Below the pieces are notes generated by a model. The model did no database searches and was not told the DNA's origin. It saw nothing but the letters and a program-made list of their open reading frames with translations. The position numbers and the translations under genes are program-made. Source: Clostridia bacterium (lineage in GTDB: Bacteria > Bacillota > Clostridia > Oscillospirales > CAG-272). From it: a DNA stretch of 49,275 nucleotides. This document shows positions 30,833 to 40,391 of this stretch, piece after piece; positions within the stretch are counted from its first letter, which is position 1; the number at the start of each line of letters is the position of its first letter. The stretch spans positions 71,175 to 120,449 of the forward strand of contig JAFVSI010000015.1 in the NCBI GenBank assembly GCA_017503865.1, given 5' to 3'.

Positions 30833-33800
30833 TCAATCTTCTTTTTTCTTTGCAACAAATGCTGTGCAAGTTCCGAGAGCCATAACGAGAGCTACGCCTA
30901 CAAGACCTACGGAAGATCCGCATCCCTTCTCTTCGGGAGCTTCGGTCTCGGGAGCCTCTGTTGTTTCAGGAGCCTCGGTTTCGGGAGTCATATCGAATGC
31001 ACATACGTCACAAGCGTAGTTGTTGTCTGCATCCTTATGCTCTGCAAGGTCACCTGTTTCCTCATTACATACAGAACACTTTGCCTTTGCTATACATGTA
31101 GCCTCGCTGTACTTATGAGCCGCAAGGTCGCCATACTCAGCCTCACATACTGTACATTTAGCCTTTGCGATGCAAGTTGCCTCGCCACCGGTATGAGCTG
31201 CGAGCTCTCCGTATTCAGCCTCACATACTGTACACTTAGCCTTTGCGATGCAAGTTGCCTCGCCGCCGGTATGAGCTGCAAGTTCACCGTATTCAGCATT
31301 ACATACCGTACACTTTGCCTTTGCCTTACAAGTAGCTGTACCGCCGGTATGATCTGCAAGCTCACCGTATTCCTTACCACAAGTGCTGCACTTTGCTTTA
31401 GCCTTACAAGTAGCTGTTCCGCCGGAGCAATCATGCTCTTCTGGTTCAGAAGGTGCGGCTCCTCCTCCGCCTGCGGGAGGAACTGCACCACCACCTTCGG
31501 ACGAACCGCCACCACTTGGAGGTGTGGGAGCAGGAGTGGTTACGGGTATCTCTTCAAACTGCTTATAGCCGCAGGCACAAACTCTTTCCTTTTGTCCAAC
31601 TTCTGCAGTGGTTGCCGGCTTAGTTGTTATCCATTCGCCATAGATATGCTCACTCTTGTCAATTTCCTGACTGTTGCAAGCTGTACACGGATGCCAATGG
31701 TGTGTATCGTTATTTGACCATTCTGATGACGGAGTATGAGGAACCACATCATCGTGTGCCTCACAATTCTCAGCAGTACAAGAATGTGCATGTCCTGTTG
31801 AGTCCTTGTAATCCCACGCAGTACCAAATTCATGATCTTTGAGCTTTCCGTAGGATTTGTGACAAACATCACAAAGTGCAAGCACCGTACAAGAGCTTTC
31901 GCCTCCTGAGCAAGCAGCTACATCTTCCTTGTGCTCGCATCCTTCAACTGTACATTTGTGGAAATGCTGTCCGGCATTAAGATCATCGTAGACAGTTGTC
32001 CATTCGGTAGAAATCTTGTGATTGCCCTTAAGATCACCCTCATAAAAGGTATTCGTTTTATCCTTTGAGCTCTCACCACAACGTATACAAGCATAGTAAT
32101 AGGTGTAGTTTTTTTGGCAATCCCCAGCCTCATCCTTTATATAATCTATAGTCTGTGTTTTCTTTGTATAACTATGTCCAAGGGATGGCGTCATCTCAAA
32201 ACCGCAAGAATCACAAGTTTTTTCAGACGTACACGTTTCATTATCTTCTGAATAATGACTCGTCTTATCTTTTAGCGCGTCACAAAGCGTACACTTATGT
32301 GCGTGCTGAGAATTATCTATACTTACCCATTTTGTAGTATCGTAGTTGTGATCACCAAAATCACCGTAAACGGTGTTACAGGTAGAACAAATTGCCTTTG
32401 TTTGGCAGTCCGAAGAACCTCCGGTATGTACGTTTCTACTGTTTGGTTTTTCAGCTCCACATACATCGCAAATATACCAGTGCTCATCAGCACTCTTTTG
32501 CTGCTTGGTGTAACTGTGAGTTATCATTCTCGTATATCCGCAACCGCCATTACAGGTAGTATCACACGCATTATCATACGTATGTGATGCCTTGCTGTAT
32601 ACCTGACCGTCATCAGCTCTGCAGTCATGCCAGTGATAAGTTGTATCATATTCCCAAGTAGTTCCCTCGGTGTGAACGTGATCAAGCTTTTGCTGAATTA
32701 TATATCCGCATCCACTTACAGTGCAGTATTTAGCAGTATCCTCTGTTGCTTCGTCAACGTTAGGAGTATGCATCACTACAGTATCGTGTGCATCACAGTA
32801 TATACACTTATGAGCATGTCCATCAGTGCTCTTGTATCCCCATGTACCTGTGTCGTAACTATGATCGCCAAGAAGTCCATACGAATTATGACAAACAGAA
32901 CAAGTTGCGAGAGTCTGACATGTCGCAATACCACCCGAGCAATTGGAGACACCGGTCTTATAAGTACATCCGGTAACAGTACACTTGTAAAAATGCTGGT
33001 TATTCTCGCTCGTATAATCCTCACTGATTACATGATTACCGGCCTCTGTGCTTGTATACCACTTATCGGTAGCATCTGCATCATTCTTTGCACTACCGCC
33101 GCAACGTGAGCAATCATACCAATAGGTATTATATTCACTGCAGTTTGATGCCGTTGTTCTTATAGCATTATCAATAACATCGGTATAATTGTGTCCCTTA
33201 GGAGCTATAGGTGATTCGGTCGTTTGTGTAGCAAATGCCGCATTACCAAACGTAGCTGTGTAAACTGTTTTTCCGTTTGACGTACAGTCCGAGTCACTTA
33301 CCTTTGTGGTAACAGTTCCCTTTTCGGTCTCCTTGTGCATATTATCATACAAGCAGACTCTTGTTGCCGTGCAAACGGTATTCCCCTCACTCCAAGCATA
33401 AGTAGGCTCGCCGAACTTGTGTCCAAGCTTCTCAATGGTCTTATTTTCTCTTGAGAGCTCAACTAAGCACTTAGAACAGTAAACTACACTATCATAGCTT
33501 CCGTCAATAGTACAGCTGGCTTCTACTCTGTTTTCTACAACCGGAGCCTTGCCTATGTGCTTAAGAGGAATAGTCACGTCAGCATCCACAAAATTAAGCA
33601 TGATGGGCTTTGTCAAGGAATCACTAAGACCGCTTCCGCTTATTTCAAAGTTTGCAAGTGAATCTTCACAATCCGACTTTGAATCAAACGTTAGCTCAAT
33701 AATATCCTCGGCATCTGCAATATCAGTTGTAGATATTATAGAAAACTTAAAAATACCATTGGCTATGCGAGTTGTGTTAACGTTAAAGAATGTTGGTTCA

Positions 33801-34861
33801 AATTTCTTTTCATAAGAAACATAGGTAAGCTTGTCCGCATCAAATTTAAGCACAAAGTCACCCGCACCAAGATGCGAATCCGACTCAAGCTTGACCTTAA
33901 GAGTTACCTTGCCTGTTTCCTTATCTATTTGAGAAGAAAGCAGCATCGCAGGGCTGTCCTCGGCATACGTTCCATCAAAGGAGATATTCACCCTGGTTGT
34001 ATATCCGCTACAGGATATAGGGTTTAAGTTTAGGTCATAAAGCTCGGTAACCTTAAGCTTAATGTCCGAGCTTTCGGTTAAATTCTTTTTAGTTCTAAAT
34101 TTTATACTAACAAGGTCATATTTGCTGTTATACTTAGTTCCAACAAAGGAGACCGCCACAGAGCCGTCAAGATTTGAGTTAACGTCTGTAACCTTTTCAT
34201 CAAGAAATTGCCCCTTTGTAAGCTCTACAAATTCAAACAGATCCTTGTCGTATTGAATTTCAAATGAGCCCGATGCTATCTGATAACTGCTAAGACGATA
34301 GCTGAGCGTAAATTCTTCTCTTACGGCAGTAGAAACACTTGCGGTTGAAGAAAGCGAGCAGGTCTTTGTAGCTGTGCTCTCTGTAATCTTAAAGGAACAA
34401 CGAGAGCCCACGATATCCAACGCATCAAGCTCATTGTTATAGGCATCGCTAACAACAATATCAAAATAGGTGTTTCCTGCCTCTGCCGTGCCGTTTACTT
34501 TATAATAGAAATAAAACAGTTGTGTTTTTTCTTCGCTTCCCTTGCCATCGAATATATATGAAAGCTGTACGCGTCCATCCTTATTTGAGGAGTCGTATGC
34601 CACACATCCCACCTTGTTATAGACACTCTGAACGGTAACCTTTGAAGTATCGTAATGAACCGCAACGGTTAGTGCAGAGAGATCGGTAAGATCATCCAGA
34701 TATACGTAGCAATATGCATACCCGTTTTGCGCCACAGTGGTTGACGTGGTTGCATACACAGGCCTTGTACCCTCGGCAGAAGCACCGAGGGTACAAAGAC
34801 TAAATGAGCTTAATATAAATATCAGGGCAAGAAAAGTCGATAAAGCTTTTCTGAATTTCAT
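30833..34861 (-). CDS. Surface scaffold protein with three cohesin-like domains and Cys-rich repeats
   Basis: A 1342-residue exported protein. A signal peptide (1 to about 29) is followed by three cohesin-like beta domains (about 33-165, 170-300 and 315-435). The long middle part (about 440-1090) has many CxxC and H-rich repeat units such as HKCTLCDA and HWHDC. A Pro/Gly/Ser linker comes next, then about five near-identical 26-residue Cys units (HTGG-ATC-AKAKC-VC-YGEL), an acidic TEAPET linker and a C-terminal GCGSS-hydrophobic-KKKED tail. Cohesins bind dockerins, and the gene just upstream ends in a dockerin. The tail suggests membrane or wall anchoring. The start lies one base after the upstream stop codon. 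Confidence 0.85.
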   Translation of the reverse strand: MKFRKALSTFLALIFILSSFSLCTLGASAEGTRPVYATTSTTVAQNGYAYCYVYLDDLTDLSALTVAVHYDTSKVTVQSVYNKVGCVAYDSSNKDGRVQLSYIFDGKGSEEKTQLFYFYYKVNGTAEAGNTYFDIVVSDAYNNELDALDIVGSRCSFKITESTATKTCSLSSTASVSTAVREEFTLSYRLSSYQIASGSFEIQYDKDLFEFVELTKGQFLDEKVTDVNSNLDGSVAVSFVGTKYNSKYDLVSIKFRTKKNLTESSDIKLKVTELYDLNLNPISCSGYTTRVNISFDGTYAEDSPAMLLSSQIDKETGKVTLKVKLESDSHLGAGDFVLKFDADKLTYVSYEKKFEPTFFNVNTTRIANGIFKFSIISTTDIADAEDIIELTFDSKSDCEDSLANFEISGSGLSDSLTKPIMLNFVDADVTIPLKHIGKAPVVENRVEASCTIDGSYDSVVYCSKCLVELSRENKTIEKLGHKFGEPTYAWSEGNTVCTATRVCLYDNMHKETEKGTVTTKVSDSDCTSNGKTVYTATFGNAAFATQTTESPIAPKGHNYTDVIDNAIRTTASNCSEYNTYWYDCSRCGGSAKNDADATDKWYTSTEAGNHVISEDYTSENNQHFYKCTVTGCTYKTGVSNCSGGIATCQTLATCSVCHNSYGLLGDHSYDTGTWGYKSTDGHAHKCIYCDAHDTVVMHTPNVDEATEDTAKYCTVSGCGYIIQQKLDHVHTEGTTWEYDTTYHWHDCRADDGQVYSKASHTYDNACDTTCNGGCGYTRMITHSYTKQQKSADEHWYICDVCGAEKPNSRNVHTGGSSDCQTKAICSTCNTVYGDFGDHNYDTTKWVSIDNSQHAHKCTLCDALKDKTSHYSEDNETCTSEKTCDSCGFEMTPSLGHSYTKKTQTIDYIKDEAGDCQKNYTYYYACIRCGESSKDKTNTFYEGDLKGNHKISTEWTTVYDDLNAGQHFHKCTVEGCEHKEDVAACSGGESSCTVLALCDVCHKSYGKLKDHEFGTAWDYKDSTGHAHSCTAENCEAHDDVVPHTPSSEWSNNDTHHWHPCTACNSQEIDKSEHIYGEWITTKPATTAEVGQKERVCACGYKQFEEIPVTTPAPTPPSGGGSSEGGGAVPPAGGGGAAPSEPEEHDCSGGTATCKAKAKCSTCGKEYGELADHTGGTATCKAKAKCTVCNAEYGELAAHTGGEATCIAKAKCTVCEAEYGELAAHTGGEATCIAKAKCTVCEAEYGDLAAHKYSEATCIAKAKCSVCNEETGDLAEHKDADNNYACDVCAFDMTPETEAPETTEAPETEAPEEKGCGSSVGLVGVALVMALGTCTAFVAKKKED
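31089..31425. repeat. 78-bp tandem repeats within the cohesin gene
   Basis: About four and a half copies of a 78-bp unit, encoding the 26-residue cysteine module near the C-terminus, follow each other with high nucleotide identity. Such repeats expand and contract easily, so copy number probably varies between strains. Confidence 0.8.
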
Positions 34862-34862
34862 A

Positions 34863-37800
34863 TTACATCTCCAAGGTATTTACGTTTCCGTTGATGTACT
34901 GGAGAATGCGAAGTGCTTCCATACTGTTGAGCACACCGTCACCATTGAGGTCTGCGCGACGGAACTCATCATCAGTAAGAAGTCTTTCCTCGTTGATAGA
35001 CTGCATAAGCATAAGCGCATCCTTTGTGGTAACGACTCCGTCACCGTCAACATCGCCCTTGCGAGAGATAGACGAGGCATCCTTTACCAAGACGGTGTAA
35101 GGAGCATCAGCACTTCCCTTTGCTATGGTGTTGCGTCCGTCCGATGCAACAATATAATATTCAATTCCTGCAAGAGTAACGTCGCTTCCAAAAATTGTAG
35201 CGCTATATTTATCACTCTGCTTTGACATATTAAGTGTCTTCCACTCATCAGCACCAACGGTTCTGTAATAAAGCGTTACGTTTGCAAGCTTCATGTTATC
35301 GCTTGCGGTACAGGAGATAACGAGGTTGTTGCCTGCATAGCCCTGATTTACAGGAGTGTGGTAAACGGAAGGAGCAAGAGTATCTACTGCGGTGCAGTAA
35401 ACCTTACCTGCAGGAGCAGACTCGGAGAAGTCGGAAAGAACGACTGTAAATGTATACCAATAGGTAACTCCGGGCTCTGCATTGTCGTCAACGAAAGAGG
35501 CTGTTTCAGGAAGAAGAACAGTAGGATTGATCTTTACGTAGTTACCGTCCTTGCTCGTCGAACGATAGATGTTGTAACCCATAAGAGTTGCGTAATCGTC
35601 CTGCACCCAAGTAAGCTCGATACCTGCATCGGTTGCGTTTGCAAAGAGGTTCATTGCCATTGCTGCCGTGGTATCAATGTTGAATACGTAAAGCTGATTT
35701 TCACCGTGAACGGTCTTGGTAGCGTCATCGGCTGCACATGCGCCCTTAACCTGCATAAACTGAAGTCCGTTTTCAATGTACGCCTTGAGGGAGTAAGTAC
35801 CAACCCATTCGGTTTCGCTTACGAATGCACCTTCAACCTTATAATCTGCATAAGGAGCGATCGTGCCGAAGAATGCACTTACATCCTTGGTGGTATCCAT
35901 AGCCTTGTTGAAGGTTACACGAACGGTGATTTCTTCTTTGCCGATAGTGGTAATCTGTTCGCCATCTTTGTTGAAGATTTCAACACTTACGATATGAGGA
36001 TAAAGTGCGGAAACATCACTACAAGATCCGAATACATCAACCGTAGGCTGACCGTTCTCATCAAGGTAATTGGAAATTACTTGGTTAGCATACTCTTGAT
36101 ATCCTGCAGAGAAGGCGTTGTTAGAAGCCATGCTCTTCTTTTCAAAAACCAACTCCAACAAGTCTTGAGGATTTTTGTCATCCGCAGAAACGAAGAAATT
36201 GTTTGTGGTAGTTCCCTTGAATGTTATTGCGTAATTTTGATATATTTCGGGAGAATGCTCGCTATACAGGATGTTGTTGGTGAATGTAGTCGTCGTTAAT
36301 TTCGGGTAGTTCGCCGCCAACATCACAATGTAGTTCGAATTCATTGTTGTACTGCTTATTTCGGAAGCATAAGCATTTAAATTCAAGTAGGAGTTTTCAA
36401 CGGAAGAAAAGTTTAATTCCAAACTACTGTCGTATTTTGCTTTTCCCGCATCGTATACAAGGGTTCTATCGACTTTTCCGCTTCCATTGTAATTAATGTA
36501 CGAATTTCTGAGTACACCTGTACCAGTAGTATAAAGGTTTATTGCATCGACATAGTTCATCGTTAACGAACCAGAAGAATAAACATTAACTTGGCAAGCA
36601 AATACGGCATCGCGCTCCGAAGGATAAATTTCAATCATATTTTCTTTAGAGCCTTCAAAGATCAACGTTCCATATACAGAGATTGCAGGAGAGCTGTAAT
36701 ATTCTCTGTCATCATAGAACTGAATGCGGCATCCTTCCTCAAACGTTACAGTAACGCCTGCGGTAATCATTACATTCTCGCCAACGATATAAAGACGATC
36801 GTTGGTGAATACAGTGTCCTCGGCAATAATGCTCGGCAGGTGATAACCGCTACTTACGTTGAATTGCGCCTGCTGTCTGCCGTCATCCTCGTAAACGGTC
36901 TTATCCTCGGTATCAAGTCCGTTCGTATAAGTGAAGCGGATATTGAAATTTACGAGATAGTCGTTAGGACAGTTAGCATCTACAACGATTTCGAAATACT
37001 GATCGCCGGATTCTCTTACGGAGTAAGTACCGATATCGGAGAGCTTCATCGTGGGATTCACGAAGGTGAAGTAAGGATCAACAAGATCCATGCCGCGATT
37101 AGTGTCAATAGATACGTTTACGTTAGATGCAACACCACCACGGTTGTGAAGAGAGATGTAAAGACGAACGGTTTCGCCTGCATCAATCACGCCGTTGCCG
37201 TTGTTATTGCTGCTAATAGATGTGCTATCGTCAATGGAGTAATCATAAAGATTTACATAGGGCTTCGGGATTTGCGTCAATGCCTCATAAACGTTCGCTA
37301 CGGAATGATAGCCATCAGTATCCTTGGTCAGATAGTTGTAGGGATTGATCGTACCCGTGTTCACGATTTGCGATTGCAGATACTTGGTAGAATAAGTATT
37401 TCTGTCGGGATATGCGCTTCTGAGAAGTGCTGCAATAGCAGAAACTGTAGGTGCTGCCATCGAAGTACCGTTCAGCTCGGCATACTGATTGCCGGGCCAA
37501 CAAGAAGGAACGGCTTCACCAACTGCATATACCTCATACTCGATAGAGTTGTAAGGATTGTGGTCATAGTTAGAGAAGGAAGATACTGCGCTACCATCAT
37601 GATTGGTACTCATAACACCGATAACGTAAGGCAGAGCCGCAGGATAGGAAACCTTTACGACATCACAGGTCTTACAAGCGAGATTGTTACAAGCGCCATC
37701 ATTACCTGCGGCTGCAACGAGAACACAGGTGTTATATGCATTTTCAAGTGCTTCTTCAACTGCAATAGAAATGAAAGAACCACCGAAGGACATATTGATA

Positions 37801-38726
37801 ACGGAAGCACCGTTCATGTATGCATATTGAATGGCTTCGGCAATATCAGAGTTGTTGAAGTAACCCGAGGAGTTACCAGCCTTAATGCACATAACCTTAC
37901 AGTTATATGCAATACCTACGCCACCGATATTATTGTTTTCTGCCGCAATAATACCTGCAACGTGCGTACCGTGTCCGTTATCATCCATAGGATCGTTATC
38001 GTTACCAACGCAGTCCCAGCCATAAACGTCGTCGATGTAGCCGTTACCGTCATCGTCCTTACCGTTGTCAGCAATTTCTGCGGTGTTGATCCAAATGTTG
38101 TTACGAAGGTCAAGGTGATTATAATCCACACCGGTATCGATAACAGCTACGATCACGTCGGAGCTACCGCCGGGATGCTTGCCGTTCTTCTTTACTTCCT
38201 CCCAACCTTCGGGAATCTTATGGGTGTGGTGATGCTTATGCTTTTCATAATCGGGGTTATTCGATACATCAGCAGTAGAAGCATCAGCGGTCGTACCCAT
38301 TATGTAGTCGTAGTCAACCTTCTCAAACACTCCAAGCTCGCGAAGATAGGTTACGGTTTCTACCGTATCCGCATCTGCCTTAAGCTCTACGGTGTACCAA
38401 GTCGACCCGCTATACAAAGCGGTTGCCGAAACAAGGTCGAGCTGAGAAAGAACGTTATCGTTCATTTCGCCATCGTACTTAACGAGAGCAACGCCCTCGT
38501 TGTAAGTACCTTTTTCGGGAACAGCATCACTACGAGTCGAGGTCGAAAGCTGCTCGACCTTTGCATCGTCGTTCGTGTTCGTATCCGAAACCACATTGTT
38601 TAGGGCATTGTTTTCACTAATGCCGTCATTAATGACGTTTGCCACTTCTCCTACGCCCTGCGCACAAGAGCTGAGAAGCATACAAACAGCCATCATTACG
38701 GACAAAAGCTTAACTGTTTTTTTCAT
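34863..38726 (-). CDS. Lipoprotein subtilase (S8) with C-terminal type I dockerin
   Basis: A 1287-residue exported protease. The signal peptide ends in a lipobox (LLSSC, C21). A prodomain-like region (about 75-140) precedes the S8 domain with D197 (VIDTGVD), H252 (GHGTHVAG) and S422 (NGTSMAAP). Beta-rich domains follow: a CARDB-like part (about 490-620), a beta-helix-like part (about 640-850) and Ig/fibronectin-like parts. Residues 1222-1287 are a type I dockerin with two calcium loops (GDVDGDGVVTTKDALMLMQ and ADLNGDGVLNSMEALRI). It likely docks on the adjacent cohesins. GGAGG precedes the ATG. Confidence 0.92.
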   Translation of the reverse strand: MKKTVKLLSVMMAVCMLLSSCAQGVGEVANVINDGISENNALNNVVSDTNTNDDAKVEQLSTSTRSDAVPEKGTYNEGVALVKYDGEMNDNVLSQLDLVSATALYSGSTWYTVELKADADTVETVTYLRELGVFEKVDYDYIMGTTADASTADVSNNPDYEKHKHHHTHKIPEGWEEVKKNGKHPGGSSDVIVAVIDTGVDYNHLDLRNNIWINTAEIADNGKDDDGNGYIDDVYGWDCVGNDNDPMDDNGHGTHVAGIIAAENNNIGGVGIAYNCKVMCIKAGNSSGYFNNSDIAEAIQYAYMNGASVINMSFGGSFISIAVEEALENAYNTCVLVAAAGNDGACNNLACKTCDVVKVSYPAALPYVIGVMSTNHDGSAVSSFSNYDHNPYNSIEYEVYAVGEAVPSCWPGNQYAELNGTSMAAPTVSAIAALLRSAYPDRNTYSTKYLQSQIVNTGTINPYNYLTKDTDGYHSVANVYEALTQIPKPYVNLYDYSIDDSTSISSNNNGNGVIDAGETVRLYISLHNRGGVASNVNVSIDTNRGMDLVDPYFTFVNPTMKLSDIGTYSVRESGDQYFEIVVDANCPNDYLVNFNIRFTYTNGLDTEDKTVYEDDGRQQAQFNVSSGYHLPSIIAEDTVFTNDRLYIVGENVMITAGVTVTFEEGCRIQFYDDREYYSSPAISVYGTLIFEGSKENMIEIYPSERDAVFACQVNVYSSGSLTMNYVDAINLYTTGTGVLRNSYINYNGSGKVDRTLVYDAGKAKYDSSLELNFSSVENSYLNLNAYASEISSTTMNSNYIVMLAANYPKLTTTTFTNNILYSEHSPEIYQNYAITFKGTTTNNFFVSADDKNPQDLLELVFEKKSMASNNAFSAGYQEYANQVISNYLDENGQPTVDVFGSCSDVSALYPHIVSVEIFNKDGEQITTIGKEEITVRVTFNKAMDTTKDVSAFFGTIAPYADYKVEGAFVSETEWVGTYSLKAYIENGLQFMQVKGACAADDATKTVHGENQLYVFNIDTTAAMAMNLFANATDAGIELTWVQDDYATLMGYNIYRSTSKDGNYVKINPTVLLPETASFVDDNAEPGVTYWYTFTVVLSDFSESAPAGKVYCTAVDTLAPSVYHTPVNQGYAGNNLVISCTASDNMKLANVTLYYRTVGADEWKTLNMSKQSDKYSATIFGSDVTLAGIEYYIVASDGRNTIAKGSADAPYTVLVKDASSISRKGDVDGDGVVTTKDALMLMQSINEERLLTDDEFRRADLNGDGVLNSMEALRILQYINGNVNTLEM

Positions 38727-38754
38727 AAGTCATTACCTCCAAAACAAGCAATTT

Positions 38755-38760
38755 ATTATA
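38755..38760 (-). promoter_or_regulatory. Possible -10 element of the subtilase-cohesin operon
   Basis: A consensus TATAAT (minus strand) lies 29 bp upstream of the subtilase ATG. The -35 region 17-18 bp upstream (TTAAAT) is poor, so an activator may be needed. Confidence 0.5.
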
Positions 38761-38968
38761 GCTTGTATTATTTACTACATTTAAGTGTATCACAAAATAT
38801 GTAAGATTTCAATAGTTTTGTAAAAAATTAACTAAAACAAAAGCGCAACTTTTCCGCAAACTCTTTGACCACATTATGTACGAACACATTAAAACGCGAT
38901 ATAATGTTTTCAGAAAATACGCAAACGATGTGTTCAGCGAATATGATTTTATGGTTCAAAAGCTCCTT

Positions 38969-38989
38969 AAGTCTTATATAATAAGACTT
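38969..38989. repeat. Perfect 9-bp inverted repeat with ATA spacer
   Basis: AAGTCTTAT and ATAAGACTT flank ATA. It lies in the otherwise geneless stretch 38761-39036, upstream of repeat copy 2. It could be an operator or a weak hairpin; I see no gene attached to it. Confidence 0.45.
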
Positions 38990-39038
38990 TCTGGGAAGTC
39001 TCCCCGCTCTGAAGCCATTAAAAGTTGCCTACTGCACT

Positions 39039-39128
39039 GAGATGATGGGACTTATAGGAGCTGGTAACAACCCCATGGTTGGTATGACTGTTGCAGTTGC
39101 AGTTGCTATCGAAGAGGCAAGCAAGTAA
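39039..39128 (+). pseudogene. 3' remnant of a GGGtGRT gene (29 codons)
   Basis: The frame reads EMMGLIGAGNNPMVGMTVAV and ends VAIEEASK-stop, identical in protein to residues 304-332 of the intact gene. It differs at 12 codons, all of them synonymous. No upstream part is present. Silent-only divergence shows that it came from a working gene that had been separate for a long time before truncation. Confidence 0.88.
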
Positions 39129-39154
39129 TTATTTGATAATAAGGGGATACGGGC

Positions 39155-39211
39155 ATGTTTATACTTCTTGTTGCACTGTGGTTTTTTTATACACTATTAA
39201 AAAACAACTAA
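39155..39211 (+). CDS. Second copy of the 18-residue hydrophobic microprotein
   Basis: ATG-started and reading MFILLVALWFFYTLLKNN, with AAGGGG eight bases upstream. Compared with copy 1 at 30540, the core ALWFF and the tail TLLKNN are the same, and changes elsewhere swap one hydrophobic residue for another. It stands behind a gene remnant here, so its own expression is doubtful, but it is the main evidence that the frame is conserved. Confidence 0.55.
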   Translation: MFILLVALWFFYTLLKNN

Positions 39212-39312
39212 AATACGGAAAGCAAGACGGTGAAATTGAATTGACCTCGTAGGTTAAATTCCCGAATCGCCGCATGGCTCATCGCCTCATACAAGTTAAT
39301 CAATAAAAAAGT

Positions 39313-39353
39313 TGGACACATCATTTTGGGCTTTTGCCTATGTGATGTGTCCA
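39313..39353 (+). terminator. Terminator of repeat copy 2
   Basis: An 11-bp stem TGGACACATCA/TGATGTGTCCA is followed by TTTTTTA. Confidence 0.85.
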
Positions 39354-39398
39354 TTTTTTATTTACATATAAAAATTTATGTCACTAAAGTTTTTAACA

Positions 39399-40229
39399 TT
39401 ATCCTAAAGTACTAGCCCACATAATGAAGCGGATAAAAATGTAAACTAGAATAGCAATTGGGATTAAGCATCCGATCCTTTTAAAGATTGTTATTACTTT
39501 GTTTTTATATTCTACTTCAGCTTGTATGGCTTTTTCAGCTTCTTTCTTTTGCTCTTGATCGACTATTTCTTTCCTTTTTATGTCTATGGCATAATTTATT
39601 TCTTCTCCGTATCTCTCGCCAAATAAACTCTCAACATTAAATTCAAAGTCCTGAGTCACACCTATCATGATAAAGCGACCTATCAAATCGGCGAATCGAT
39701 CAGACATAACAGGATGGGATTTCTTTTGATAAATATCAGAATAAGGAAAAAAATTCTTCATAAACCTATGATGTTCTGGGGTATTCAAAATATCGCTTTC
39801 TATCAATTCTCCATCTAGTCCGCGAGATCTAGTCATATAGGCACTGAAAACGTTTACTATTTCTTTGTCGGATAAATGTTCACTTGTGCCATCCATGAAT
39901 TCGACGAGTATCTCTTGGATTATCACATTTGAAATGGTATTATCATACCAAATACCGCTGAAATTTGCAACAGCAAGCGTGTCTTTTTCAATTGGACCGG
40001 TAAGCTTTTTAGAAACAGTGCTGTTTCCATCGCGGTCTGTAACAATATCGACTACATCATTATAAGGACAATAAGTAAAGGTTATATATTTTATGTCTTT
40101 TTCGCTAGAGTTGTAAAATAAAGTTTCAATATCTACTCTATCCTTGTAGCCTCGTTCTCCTGGCACAAACTTATTGTCTGTGGGATTTTGAAGTCCCCAA
40201 TACGAACTTAAAATTTCAATAGCTGCCAT
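39399..40229 (-). CDS. Unknown protein with C-terminal membrane anchor
   Basis: I do not recognise this 276-residue protein. The first 220 residues are soluble and mixed alpha/beta, a charged helix follows (about 215-245, rich in E and K), and one membrane segment closes it (about 250-272). Such tail-anchored proteins with a cytosolic body occur in small defence or stress cassettes, but no motif supports that here. The start at 40229 has AGGAG; upstream in-frame codons lack one. It is divergent from the Xre gene at 40392. Confidence 0.78.
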   Translation of the reverse strand: MAAIEILSSYWGLQNPTDNKFVPGERGYKDRVDIETLFYNSSEKDIKYITFTYCPYNDVVDIVTDRDGNSTVSKKLTGPIEKDTLAVANFSGIWYDNTISNVIIQEILVEFMDGTSEHLSDKEIVNVFSAYMTRSRGLDGELIESDILNTPEHHRFMKNFFPYSDIYQKKSHPVMSDRFADLIGRFIMIGVTQDFEFNVESLFGERYGEEINYAIDIKRKEIVDQEQKKEAEKAIQAEVEYKNKVITIFKRIGCLIPIAILVYIFIRFIMWASTLG

Positions 40230-40391
40230 TTTCTTTCTCCTTTTGTTTGAAAATTCAAATTGTTTCGACAAAATAATGTCGTTTGATCAATTGTAACATA
40301 TACTTTTTATTTTGTCAACTATTTTAATACAAAAAATCAACCAAATCCACACAAATAATGAGTAAACTAAATTTGTACGGGAGGTATAGTT

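Larger units (their letters stand above)
39037..39358 (+). repeat. Repeat copy 2: GGGtGRT 3' end, microprotein and terminator
   Basis: Homology to 30424-30750 begins abruptly at the last 29 codons of the GGGtGRT gene and continues through the microprotein and terminator. The AT-rich stretch between microprotein and terminator has diverged and lacks the palindrome seen in copy 1. Confidence 0.85.

Noticed and set aside
31089-31425. CRISPR array
   Set aside because: The repeats are contiguous, 78 bp long and in frame within a protein gene, with no spacers; no cas genes are present anywhere in the window.
36591-38603. 670-codon open frame on the plus strand opposite the subtilase gene
   Set aside because: It is antisense to a convincing S8 peptidase, has no RBS, no recognisable domain and odd composition rich in I, C, R and V; it is a by-product of the codon bias of the real gene.
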